Positions 26,054 through 36,395 of a stretch of 64,000 nt of DNA are shown piece after piece; position 1 is the first letter of the stretch, and every line of letters begins with the position of its first letter. The DNA lies in assembly GCA_020832185.1 (NCBI GenBank), contig JAFIFE010000006.1, positions 186,001 through 250,000 of the forward strand, in the 5' to 3' direction. The stretch comes from Alkalibacterium sp. (lineage in GTDB: Bacteria; Bacillota; Bacilli; Lactobacillales; Carnobacteriaceae_A). The position numbers were made by a program, and so were the translations under genes. The notes under the pieces were generated by a model, which did no database searches, was not told the DNA's origin, and worked only from the letters and a program-made list of their open reading frames with translations.

Positions 26054-27595
26054 ATGATCACCAATCAGGAAAAAATCAAGATATGGCAGCGGTCGGATAT
26101 TGATGGGTTTTTTGGACTATTTACAAATAACTTAACTAATTTACTTGTAATGGCCGGCTTATTATTAACTATCGGAATCCCGGCAGATATTGCACTGGGG
26201 ACCATATTACCGGCTGTCGGATTGTCTATCTTCGTCAGCAGTTTAATCTACTCTGCTATGGCTTATAAATTAGCAACAAAAGAAAACAGAAATACCGTCA
26301 CATCATTGCCATCTGGCAGCAGTGTGACACACATGTTTTTAATCGTGTATCTGATTATGGGGCCCGTTTATCAAAGTACAGGCGATCCATATATTGCCTG
26401 GTATGCAAGTCTGGCATGGGGATTTATCGAAGGGGTCATTGAGCTGTTAGGTTCAGTATTTGGAGAAAGGCTGAGGAAACTTATTCCACGTGCCGCAATG
26501 CTGGGATCTCTAGCAGGTGCCTCCATAACCTTCATTGCGATGACGCCTGCCATGCAGACATTCTATTTGCCGTATATCGGATTCATTTCACTCATTATTA
26601 TATTGCTTGGATGGTTTGGTAAAGTAACGTTTCCATTCAGAATTCCTATCGGGTTTATAGCAATCGTTATTGGAACACTGATCGGCTGGTCAACAGGTGT
26701 AATGGATAGTCAGTCACTTTTTACTTCCTTTTCTACCCTTACTATCTCACTGCCAAGTTTTTCTATATTGAGGATTGTAACCGGTTTATCAGAGGCTGCA
26801 CCATTCTTAGTCTCAGCAATCCCTTTAGGCATTTATAATATGTTCGAAACGATCGATAATATTGAAAGCGCGGAAGCAGCAGGGGATTCGTACAACACGG
26901 TACATACCATGCTGGCTGACGGATCAACAAGTATTCTGGCAAGTCTATTCGGCAGTCCTTTTCCAACAGCTGTTTTTATCGGTCATCCGGGATGGAAAGA
27001 AGCTGGGGCAAGAATTGGGTACACATTAGCGACAGGCTTTGGTGTACTGATCATAACCTGGCTGGGGTTGATTTCACTACTCCTCACGATCATTCCTATT
27101 GAAGCGATACTGCCTATCCTAGTCTATGTCGGATTAGTAATAGGGTCACAGGCATTTCAGGAAGTTGAAAATAAATACGCTCCTGCCGTTGTCCTGGCTA
27201 TTATTCCCTGGCTTGCCGACTGGGGGAGAACACTGATCGATAATACGCTAAGTGCAGCCAATTTAAACGCAACGAGTATCGGGTTCTCAACGTTAAGTAA
27301 CATGGGTGTCGAATACAGAGGAATGGTGACTTTAGGGTCTGGAGCTATAATAGTTGGGATGCTTTGGTCAAGTCTACTGTGTTTCATTATCGACCGCAGA
27401 TTTATAAGAGCGAGTATGGTTGGGCTGATCGGTGCGCTGTTTTCATTTTTTGGAATTATACACTCTCAAGCAGTCGGATTCAATGAAGGTGGTGAGTTAG
27501 CGTTAAGTTATATCATTGTCGCAGTTATTATAGTCGGTGTACATTTTTTAAACAAAAACACTAATGGAGGAATTACCTATGACAAAAAATTATAA
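26054..27595 (+). CDS. NCS2/AzgA-like permease for a purine-related or ureido substrate (1)
   Basis: A 513-residue integral membrane protein with about 12-14 hydrophobic segments. It begins with the DIDGFFGLFTNNLTNLLVMA segment and contains RAAMLGSLAGASITFIAM near 140 and ETIDNIESAEAAGDSYN near 270, shared with the second permease of this cluster. The pattern resembles xanthine/uracil-type NCS2 transporters of the AzgA-like side. The last codons overlap the next gene by 17 bp, including its ribosome site, so expression is coupled. Substrate is unproved; the cluster suggests a ureido or amide compound. Confidence 0.78.
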   Translation: MITNQEKIKIWQRSDIDGFFGLFTNNLTNLLVMAGLLLTIGIPADIALGTILPAVGLSIFVSSLIYSAMAYKLATKENRNTVTSLPSGSSVTHMFLIVYLIMGPVYQSTGDPYIAWYASLAWGFIEGVIELLGSVFGERLRKLIPRAAMLGSLAGASITFIAMTPAMQTFYLPYIGFISLIIILLGWFGKVTFPFRIPIGFIAIVIGTLIGWSTGVMDSQSLFTSFSTLTISLPSFSILRIVTGLSEAAPFLVSAIPLGIYNMFETIDNIESAEAAGDSYNTVHTMLADGSTSILASLFGSPFPTAVFIGHPGWKEAGARIGYTLATGFGVLIITWLGLISLLLTIIPIEAILPILVYVGLVIGSQAFQEVENKYAPAVVLAIIPWLADWGRTLIDNTLSAANLNATSIGFSTLSNMGVEYRGMVTLGSGAIIVGMLWSSLLCFIIDRRFIRASMVGLIGALFSFFGIIHSQAVGFNEGGELALSYIIVAVIIVGVHFLNKNTNGGITYDKKL

Positions 27596-28244
27596 AGTCC
27601 AAGCGAAACCCTATGCATTTGAATTTGATATTGAGTCTACAGCTTTAATGATTATAGATATGCAAAGAGATTTTCTGTATCCCGGAGGCTTTGGAGAAAA
27701 ACTGGGCAATGATGTATCTACAACTAACGCAATTATCCCAAGTGTACAGAAAGTCCTGGAGACAGCTAGAGAAAAGAATATGCTGGTCATTCACACAAGA
27801 GAAGGACACAGACCAGATTTGACAGATGTACCAGCAAGTAAGGCTAAGAGAGGCGGAGGAATCGGCGAACAGGGTCCAATGGGACGTATTTTAGTAAGAG
27901 GAGAATACGGGCACGATATTGTTGATGAGTTGCAGCCTATTGAAAATGAAGTCGTATTGGATAAACCGGGTAAAGGGGCATTCTATCAAACCGATTTAGA
28001 ATCGATCTTAAGAAATCGAAATATTAAGAGTCTGATCGTCACAGGCGTAACGACACATGTTTGTGTTCAGACGACCATTAGAGAAGCAAATGACCGAGGG
28101 TATGAATGTCTGATGCTCGAAGACTGTTGTGCAGCTTTTGATCAGAAGGATCATGATGATTCTATTCGAATGATTAATCAGCAGGGAGGAATATTCGGGT
28201 GGACGACCCCATCGGATTATTTGCTGAAAGAGTTAAACCAATAA
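27579..28244 (+). CDS. Isochorismatase-fold cysteine hydrolase, biuret hydrolase-like
   Basis: A 221-residue amidohydrolase. The family triad is visible: Asp27 (MIIDMQRDF), Lys129 (LDKPGKGAF) and Cys162 (TTHVCVQTT). Segments HTREGHRPDL (72-81), GPMGRILVRGEYGHDIV (99-115) and REANDRGYECLMLEDCC (168-184) resemble, from memory, the Rhizobium biuret hydrolase more than ureidoacrylate (RutB) or nicotinamide hydrolases. Biuret hydrolase cuts biuret to allophanate and ammonia; the true substrate here could be another carbamoyl amide. GGAGG just after an in-frame ATG at 27564 fixes the start at 27579. It sits between two related permeases in the carbamoyl cluster. Confidence 0.8.
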   Translation: MTKNYKVQAKPYAFEFDIESTALMIIDMQRDFLYPGGFGEKLGNDVSTTNAIIPSVQKVLETAREKNMLVIHTREGHRPDLTDVPASKAKRGGGIGEQGPMGRILVRGEYGHDIVDELQPIENEVVLDKPGKGAFYQTDLESILRNRNIKSLIVTGVTTHVCVQTTIREANDRGYECLMLEDCCAAFDQKDHDDSIRMINQQGGIFGWTTPSDYLLKELNQ

Positions 28245-28271
28245 AGTATGGAAATTAAAGGAGAGAACGGT

Positions 28272-29810
28272 ATGCAGAACAGTCATAAATCAACGCCCTG
28301 GTTTGTTAAGGGAGATGTGAACGGGTTTTTCGGATTATTCAGTAATGTATTAACAAACTTTTTAGCCGCTATTGGCTTGCTGGCAGCTATAAATGTCCCA
28401 GCAGATATTATTTATGGAAATATTGTCCCGGGAACTGCAGTAGCTGTCGGTCTGGGCGGAATCATATTTGCTGTTCAAACGAGACGCGCTTCGATCAAGC
28501 AGAATCATTCAAATATGACGGCATTACCTTATGGCTTAAGTGTGCCCCATTACTTTATAGTCGCTTTTGGAGTCATGCTGCCAGTGTACGCTATGACAGA
28601 TGACTGGGTCATTGCCTGGTCAACAGGAGTAGCATGGAATCTGATTCAAGGCATCATTATGACACTGGGCGCTTTTGTAGGTCCGTTTATTCAGAAATAC
28701 ATTCCTAGAAGTGCCTTGCTGGGATCCCTTGCCGGTTTAGCCATCACTTATATCGCCATGAACCCTATGGGAGAAATTTTTAGTACCCCTTATATAGGCA
28801 TGCTGACGCTAGTGATCGTGTTAGGCGGATGGATCGCTCATAAAAAACTTCCCGGAAACATTCCTGCAGGTTTGCTGGCAATTATCATTGGTATGCTGCT
28901 TGCCTGGGGAACGGGCTATATGGACTTCAACGCCGTTCAAGATGCGGCATCTGGATTCTCCATTTCACTTCCATCATTTGCTTTTTCACAGTTAATGACA
29001 GGATTTGCTTATATTTCCCCATTTTTAGCTGCTGCTATTCCGTTAGCTATTTATGATTTCTTAGAAAGTTTAGACAATATTGAAAGTGCTGAGGTAGGTG
29101 GAGATAAATACCCTACTGGAATGACGTTACTTGTACCGGGATTGCTGACTATTTTAGGATCGTTTTTAGGTAGTCCTTATCCTACTATCATATACATTGG
29201 TCACCCCGGATGGAAAGCAGCAGGTGCGAGAGTCGGGTATTCACTAGCAACAGGAATAGGTGTGATTCTATTAGCATTTGTTGGACTGATGCCTTTAGTC
29301 ATGTCTATCATTCCGCTGGTAGCCTTGCTTCCAATCCTTGTGTATATCTCCATGACGATAGGAACTCAGGCTTTCACAACAGCCAATCCGAAACATGTGC
29401 CCGCTATGATCTTAGGGCTTATGCCATTTATCGGCAGCTTTGTTATTCTACAAATCAACAATGCACTCACAGCAGCTGGGACGAGCGCTAATGAAGTAGG
29501 GCTTCAAGTCTTGAGAGATAACGGCGTTTACTATGAAGGATGGAGTGTTTTAGGGGCCTCTGATATTTTAGTGTCCATGATGCTGATTACCATTGTCATC
29601 TTCCTTATCGATCGTAACTTCAAAATCGCCGCGATGTACAGCATTCTAACTGCAGGCCTTTCTTTCTTCGGCTTTATACACGCAGGTGAAATCGGCTTGG
29701 GAACAGGTGCAAGTGCAGCTCTAGGATACGGCACAATGGCTTTAGGGTTACTTGTATTCCACTTTTACAAACATCCGGATGAAAAGAACGCACTAAATCA
29801 GGAGAGTTAA
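28272..29810 (+). CDS. NCS2/AzgA-like permease for a purine-related or ureido substrate (2)
   Basis: A 512-residue paralogue of the permease at 26054, with the same opening (GDVNGFFGLFSNVLTNFL), RSALLGSLAGLAITYIAMNP and LESLDNIESAEVGGDKY. About 12-14 membrane segments. Two related but clearly diverged carriers flanking one hydrolase suggest either two substrates or uptake of one compound and export of a product. An ATG at 28248 is in frame, but AAAGGAGAG follows it and supports the ATG at 28272. The next gene begins 12 bp after the stop. Confidence 0.78.
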   Translation: MQNSHKSTPWFVKGDVNGFFGLFSNVLTNFLAAIGLLAAINVPADIIYGNIVPGTAVAVGLGGIIFAVQTRRASIKQNHSNMTALPYGLSVPHYFIVAFGVMLPVYAMTDDWVIAWSTGVAWNLIQGIIMTLGAFVGPFIQKYIPRSALLGSLAGLAITYIAMNPMGEIFSTPYIGMLTLVIVLGGWIAHKKLPGNIPAGLLAIIIGMLLAWGTGYMDFNAVQDAASGFSISLPSFAFSQLMTGFAYISPFLAAAIPLAIYDFLESLDNIESAEVGGDKYPTGMTLLVPGLLTILGSFLGSPYPTIIYIGHPGWKAAGARVGYSLATGIGVILLAFVGLMPLVMSIIPLVALLPILVYISMTIGTQAFTTANPKHVPAMILGLMPFIGSFVILQINNALTAAGTSANEVGLQVLRDNGVYYEGWSVLGASDILVSMMLITIVIFLIDRNFKIAAMYSILTAGLSFFGFIHAGEIGLGTGASAALGYGTMALGLLVFHFYKHPDEKNALNQES

Positions 29811-29822
29811 AGAGGTGAGTTC

Positions 29823-30719
29823 ATGGATATAGTCATTGACAGTATGGATGCCAAACTGCCTGCTTTGATGAATGCTGCACGAGAACGTGAGGTGGTAGGG
29901 AGTGTGGTTAATATCTTCGATAAAGTAATCAATGTCGAAACCAGCCATCCCACCGCATTAATCACCATCGCTGGCGCTAACGTGATACGAGCACCCTATA
30001 TGCTGAAAATCACAAATGAGAAGGCCTTTGAGGAGTTGAAACGGACTGTAAATATTGGGGACATTGTCCGGTTTAGAAAAGACGGCGTCATGAGTCTCAA
30101 TACGGACAGACTGATTATCCGTTCTTCATCCCTATGGGACTGTGCAATGCATTCACACCCAGCAGATGAACTCGAGATGACCAATCTACAGTATGAAATC
30201 AATCATTTCCTGAAAAACGAAGGGAAGCCAGGAGGAATATTAAATGCCTTCTTATCCCAGTCGTCGATCATAAACGGGCAGCCTCTATTTTTATCAATTT
30301 ATGATAAGTACTTTAATCGACTGATCACTCAGCTTTCCCAGACCTTTACGGGAGATAATCTGAAAAAATTCATAGGTTTGGGTGTCGGATTGACACCCTC
30401 CGGAGATGATTTTATAGTCGGTCTCTTAGCCGCATTACGCAGCAGTGAGGCCGGATATCATTTCGAGAAAACTATCAAAAGAGAGTTGACTAAAGAAAGT
30501 ATTGCCAACAAAACGACCCGAGTCAGTAGTCATATGATCAGCTACGCACTGGACGGTGATTTCAATGAAGCCTTGCTTAATCTCCTGAATGGCCGAGATC
30601 CACTTCGTACGTCACTGATGCAGGTAAACAGCATTGGATCCACTTCAGGAACGGATATGCTGGCTGGGGTCAGTTTTGCTTTAGAACACTTACTAAAAGA
30701 CTTGAAAAGGAGAGAATAA
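29823..30719 (+). CDS. allH: DUF2877 protein, AllH (YlbF)-like subunit of oxamic transcarbamylase
   Basis: A 298-residue soluble protein of the DUF2877 family, with the family hallmark GLGVGLTPSGDDFIVGLLAAL near residue 185 and NSIGSTSGTDMLAGV near 268. In E. coli the homologue YlbF was renamed AllH and is needed, with FdrA (AllF) and YlbE (AllG), for oxamic transcarbamylase activity, which phosphorolyses oxalurate to oxamate and carbamoyl phosphate. All three are adjacent here. The ATG follows AGAGGTGAG. The gene symbol is by analogy with E. coli; the substrate in this organism may differ. Confidence 0.78.
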   Translation: MDIVIDSMDAKLPALMNAAREREVVGSVVNIFDKVINVETSHPTALITIAGANVIRAPYMLKITNEKAFEELKRTVNIGDIVRFRKDGVMSLNTDRLIIRSSSLWDCAMHSHPADELEMTNLQYEINHFLKNEGKPGGILNAFLSQSSIINGQPLFLSIYDKYFNRLITQLSQTFTGDNLKKFIGLGVGLTPSGDDFIVGLLAALRSSEAGYHFEKTIKRELTKESIANKTTRVSSHMISYALDGDFNEALLNLLNGRDPLRTSLMQVNSIGSTSGTDMLAGVSFALEHLLKDLKRRE

Positions 30720-30720
30720 A

Positions 30721-32274
30721 TTGACTATAAAAGTTTTGATTGAAAAAAATGCTTACCATGATTCGGTTACCTTAATGTCACTCTCAGGTAAAGTAATGGC
30801 GAAAGAAGGAGTGATCGAAGCCGTCGTTTCGATGGCTACTGAAATGAACAAAGAGTTGTTGAATAATATTGGGCTGGTAACTGAAGAAAGCCAGTCTGCT
30901 ACAGAAAATGATTTGATCATAGCCGTTAAGGCTGAAAATGAGCAGGTAATAGAAGACGTGTTCACTTTTGTTGATGAAGAATTAAATGCAAAAAAATCTG
31001 GAAAAAATAAAAAAGGGAATCAGGCGGTCACAACATTTAATGCAGCATTAAATGCACTCCCTGAAGCCAATCTTGCAGTCATCTCAGTGCCAGGGGAATA
31101 TGCTGCCAGAGAAGCACGACTGGCTCTAAATAAAGGGCTGAATGTCATGTTGTTCAGTGATAACGTTTCACTTGAAGATGAAAAAGAGCTGAAGGAAATG
31201 GCAGTTGAAAAAAATCTGCTGGTTATGGGACCGGACTGCGGGACGGCTATGATCAATAATACTGGGCTTTGTTTCGCTAATAGTGTGAAGAAAGGCGGCA
31301 TAGGCTTAGTGGCGGCTTCAGGTACTGGTCTGCAGGAAGTGGCTGTTCAAATCGACCGCATGGGGTATGGGGTCACACACGCAATCGGAACAGGTGGCCG
31401 TGACTTAAGCGAAGCGATTGGCGGCATTATGATGCTGGAAGGTCTGAAGAGACTAGAGGCGGATGAAAACACTAAGGTGATTACACTGATTTCTAAGCCG
31501 CCGGCTAAATCAGTTCAGGAAAAAATACTCCATCAGGTAAAAGAGTCTACAAAGCCAGTAGTGGTGTGTTTCTTAGACGGTGATAAAGATGAAGTGGAAG
31601 CATCAGGTGCTCGATTTGCCTCTAATTTAATTGATGCTGCCAAACTGTCGATCAAGGCACTGGATCAATCAGCTGTCTTTAATGATGACACAAATGAACA
31701 CGTGACTGCGCAGATCAATGAGGATATCAGCAAATTGAGTGACTCTCAGCAGTTTATCAAAGGCCTGTTTTGTGGAGGGACATTAACTGCCGAAGCATTA
31801 TCCGTCCTTAGAGATAAAGTAGGAGCCGTTAAAAGTAATGTGGCAAAGAAAGCGGAAGAAGTTCTGTCAGATACCAGCTTGAGTGATACGCATATTTTAC
31901 TTGATATGGGTGACGATGAATTTACAAAAGGCAGACCTCATCCGATGATCGAACCTAACTTGAGAAACGAACGCATTATTAAAGAGGCTGAAAATCCAAA
32001 CACAGCTGTCTTGCTTCTGGATTTTGAATTAGGATATGGGGCACATATAGATCCAGTTGGGGAATCAATTGACACTTTGTCGGAAGCAAAAAATAGTGCC
32101 GAAAAAAATGGACGACACCTTTCCATCGTAGCCTATATCTGTGGAACAGCCAAAGACAAGCAAGGGTTATCTGAACAGGAAAATAAATTAAGAAACGCAG
32201 GAGTTATTGTTGCTCAAAGCAATGCTGAAGCAAGCGTAATAGCTGCATCAATAACAGACAGGGAGGTCAACTAA
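30721..32274 (+). CDS. allF: FdrA-family protein, AllF-like transcarbamylase subunit
   Basis: A 517-residue protein of the FdrA family, related to acyl-CoA synthetase/succinyl-CoA synthetase folds. Recognizable segments include the N-terminal VLIEKNAYHDSVTLMSLS, AVISVPGEYAAREARLALNKG near residue 117, VMGPDCGTAMIN near 166, GLVAASGTGLQEVAVQIDRMG near 194 and RPHPMIEPNLRNERI near 405. It starts with a TTG 2 bp after the DUF2877 stop, preceded by AAAGGAGAG, and its stop overlaps the next ATG (TAATG). With neighbours it matches the three-part oxamic transcarbamylase. Slightly shorter than the E. coli protein. Confidence 0.8.
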   Translation: MTIKVLIEKNAYHDSVTLMSLSGKVMAKEGVIEAVVSMATEMNKELLNNIGLVTEESQSATENDLIIAVKAENEQVIEDVFTFVDEELNAKKSGKNKKGNQAVTTFNAALNALPEANLAVISVPGEYAAREARLALNKGLNVMLFSDNVSLEDEKELKEMAVEKNLLVMGPDCGTAMINNTGLCFANSVKKGGIGLVAASGTGLQEVAVQIDRMGYGVTHAIGTGGRDLSEAIGGIMMLEGLKRLEADENTKVITLISKPPAKSVQEKILHQVKESTKPVVVCFLDGDKDEVEASGARFASNLIDAAKLSIKALDQSAVFNDDTNEHVTAQINEDISKLSDSQQFIKGLFCGGTLTAEALSVLRDKVGAVKSNVAKKAEEVLSDTSLSDTHILLDMGDDEFTKGRPHPMIEPNLRNERIIKEAENPNTAVLLLDFELGYGAHIDPVGESIDTLSEAKNSAEKNGRHLSIVAYICGTAKDKQGLSEQENKLRNAGVIVAQSNAEASVIAASITDREVN

Positions 32275-33692
32275 TGAACACTAACATCTTGAATGAAGAA
32301 CTTCGCGTCATCAACATTGGAACGTCTACATTTAAAACAGATTTAGATTTGCAGAATGTCGAATCTGTGCAATATGACTGGCGACCTCCTGCAGGTGGAA
32401 ACAAGGAATTAATTGAAGCACTGGACTTTTTGCAGGATAAAGAGGAAGTTGAAAAAGCGAATCAGGAAACCATTAAAGTCATCAAGGAGGCTCACCCCTT
32501 CTTAGTGGATATCGATCAGGCAATCACTGCAATACCAGGTATGCACGATAAACTGATTCTACATTCCGGGCCGCCAATAAAATGGTCAGACATGTGTGGA
32601 CCAGTTAAAGGCGCAATTATAGGAGCTTTAATATACGAGGGCTTAGCTGACGATGCGGAATCTGCAGAAGTACTGGCAGGTTCTGGAGAGATAGACTATG
32701 CACCCGCTCATCAGTACAGTGCGGTTGGACCAATGGCAGGAATTATCTCACCCTCGATGCCGGTTCATATAATTGAGAATCGGACCCATGGAAATAAAGC
32801 GTATTGTACGGTAAACGAAGGTCTAGGCAAAGTACTCAGATTTGGAGCCAACTCACCAGAAGTACTCGAACGTCTGAAGTGGATCGAAACAGTGTTTGCG
32901 CCTGCATTAAAACAAGCATTGAAACTGACAAACGGAATCGATTTAAAATCAATTACTTCTCAGTCCCTGCACATGGGAGACGAATGTCATAACCGAAATA
33001 AAGCGTCTACCAGCCTGTTCTACAGAGAAATAATCGACTATTTCCTTCAAACAGATTTGAACAAAGCTGAACTAAGAGAAGTCACGGCATTTATTAAAGA
33101 AAACGAACACTATTTCTTGAACCTGTCAATGCCAGCAAGTAAATCAGCGCTGGATGCGGCTCACGGAATCAAGTACTCAACTATTGTTACCACAATGGCA
33201 CGTAATGGAGTAGAGTTTGGGATTAGAGTAAGTGGATTGGATAAAGACAAATGGTTTACAGCGCCAGCTAACTTCGTAAAAGGAATGTTTTTCCCGGGGT
33301 ACACAGAAGAAGATGCTGCACCTGATTTAGGGGATAGTACGATTACCGAAACGATGGGCATTGGCGGATTTGCGATGGGGGCATCTCCGGCAATTGTTCA
33401 GTTCGTCGGTGGTGAAGTCCAGGATGCGACTAATTACAGTGCGCAAATGTATGAAATAACGGCAGGAGAAAACAGTAATTATTCTATACCGGCGCTCAAC
33501 TTCAGAGGCGGAGCCTTCGGAATCGATATCAGAAAAGTGATAGATACAAATATTTTACCCGTTATCAACACTGGAATGGCTCACAAAAAAGCAGGCGTTG
33601 GTCAGGTAGGGGCAGGAATCGTTCATCCTCCAGTGGCCTGTTTTGAAAAGGCAATGATTGATTTTGTAAAAGAATATAAGGGGGGCAACTGA
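32274..33692 (+). CDS. allG: DUF1116 protein, AllG (YlbE)-like transcarbamylase subunit
   Basis: A 472-residue DUF1116 protein. Its start region INIGTSTFKTDLDLQNVES and DWRPPAGGN near residue 37 are typical, as are HSGPPIKWSDMCGPVKGAIIG near 97, SQSLHMGDECHNRNKASTS near 230 and GGAFGIDIRKVIDTNI near 412. E. coli YlbE, renamed AllG, is one of three proteins required for oxamic transcarbamylase. Stop and start codons overlap on both sides, so stoichiometric translation with FdrA and carbamate kinase is likely. Confidence 0.8.
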   Translation: MNTNILNEELRVINIGTSTFKTDLDLQNVESVQYDWRPPAGGNKELIEALDFLQDKEEVEKANQETIKVIKEAHPFLVDIDQAITAIPGMHDKLILHSGPPIKWSDMCGPVKGAIIGALIYEGLADDAESAEVLAGSGEIDYAPAHQYSAVGPMAGIISPSMPVHIIENRTHGNKAYCTVNEGLGKVLRFGANSPEVLERLKWIETVFAPALKQALKLTNGIDLKSITSQSLHMGDECHNRNKASTSLFYREIIDYFLQTDLNKAELREVTAFIKENEHYFLNLSMPASKSALDAAHGIKYSTIVTTMARNGVEFGIRVSGLDKDKWFTAPANFVKGMFFPGYTEEDAAPDLGDSTITETMGIGGFAMGASPAIVQFVGGEVQDATNYSAQMYEITAGENSNYSIPALNFRGGAFGIDIRKVIDTNILPVINTGMAHKKAGVGQVGAGIVHPPVACFEKAMIDFVKEYKGGN

Positions 33693-34630
33693 TGAGCAAA
33701 ATTCTTATTGCCCTGGGCGGAAATGCTTTAGGGGAAAATGCAAAAGAGCAACGTGAATTAGCTGTGAAGGCAGCTTCAGCGATAACAGACATGGTTGAGC
33801 AGGGACATGACATCATCTTGTCTCACGGAAACGGGCCGCAAGTAGGAGCGATCAATTTAGCTTTTCAGGCCTACGCTAAGTCAAAGTCAGATGACTCCTT
33901 TGAGATGCCCTTTCCAGAATCTGGTGCCATGAGTCAAGGGTATATTGGGTACCATTTGCAGAATGCATTAAGAACAGAGTTGCTGAACAGAGGCATCACA
34001 AAATCAGTCGTTTCTCTAGTCACTCAGGTCATCGTCGATAAAGAAGATGAGGCCTTCAAGAACCCGACCAAGCCTATTGGGCCGTTTTACACTAAAGATG
34101 AATCTGAAAAGTTATCTTCTCAAACAGGTGAGACTTATATAGAAGATTCAGGTAGAGGCTATAGAAAAGTGATTCCTTCTCCCTCTCCAGTTAGAGTGGT
34201 CGAGGCAGATATGATGAAAGAACTGATCAACAATGGGCATGTAGTGATTGGTGCAGGAGGTGGGGGAATTCCTGTTATTGAAAATGATAAAAATCAGTTG
34301 ATTGGGGTCGAGGCAGTCATTGATAAAGACAACGCCAGCGAAAAGCTAGCTGAAGAGCTGGATGTTGATTTCTTCTTCATTCTAACAGCGGTTGACCGTG
34401 TAGCTGTCAATTTTGGTAAACCTAATCAGAAGGAACTGGAAAGTCTAAGCGTAGAAGAAGCGCGCAGATACAGTAAAGAGGGTCACTTCCCTGAAGGAAG
34501 CATGTTACCGAAAGTACAGGCGGCTATAAAATTTGTGGAATCAAAACCAGGAAGAAAAGCGATTATTTCTTCACTGGAGAAGGCAAAGGAAGCAGTCCTT
34601 GGAAAAACGGGTACCGTCGTTTATATGTAA
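33692..34630 (+). CDS. Catabolic carbamate kinase
   Basis: A 312-residue amino-acid-kinase-fold enzyme that transfers phosphate from carbamoyl phosphate to ADP, yielding ATP, CO2 and ammonia. Signatures are KILIALGGNALGENAKEQ near residue 3, ILSHGNGPQVGAINLAFQA near 43, VIGAGGGGIPVIEN near 186 and VEAVIDKDNASEKLAEEL near 206. It overlaps DUF1116 by TGATG. There is no arginine deiminase or ornithine transcarbamylase nearby; the partner is the FdrA cluster, as with AllK (YbcF) of E. coli. It provides the energy-yielding last step of the pathway. Confidence 0.9.
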   Translation: MSKILIALGGNALGENAKEQRELAVKAASAITDMVEQGHDIILSHGNGPQVGAINLAFQAYAKSKSDDSFEMPFPESGAMSQGYIGYHLQNALRTELLNRGITKSVVSLVTQVIVDKEDEAFKNPTKPIGPFYTKDESEKLSSQTGETYIEDSGRGYRKVIPSPSPVRVVEADMMKELINNGHVVIGAGGGGIPVIENDKNQLIGVEAVIDKDNASEKLAEELDVDFFFILTAVDRVAVNFGKPNQKELESLSVEEARRYSKEGHFPEGSMLPKVQAAIKFVESKPGRKAIISSLEKAKEAVLGKTGTVVYM

Positions 34631-34674
34631 ATGAAAAACCCGCTAATCGAGTCATTAAAATCTAAAATGTAGAT

Positions 34675-36368
<1,694 letters not shown>

Positions 36369-36395
36369 ACTTTGCAGGAAGGAGCTGACAGATAG

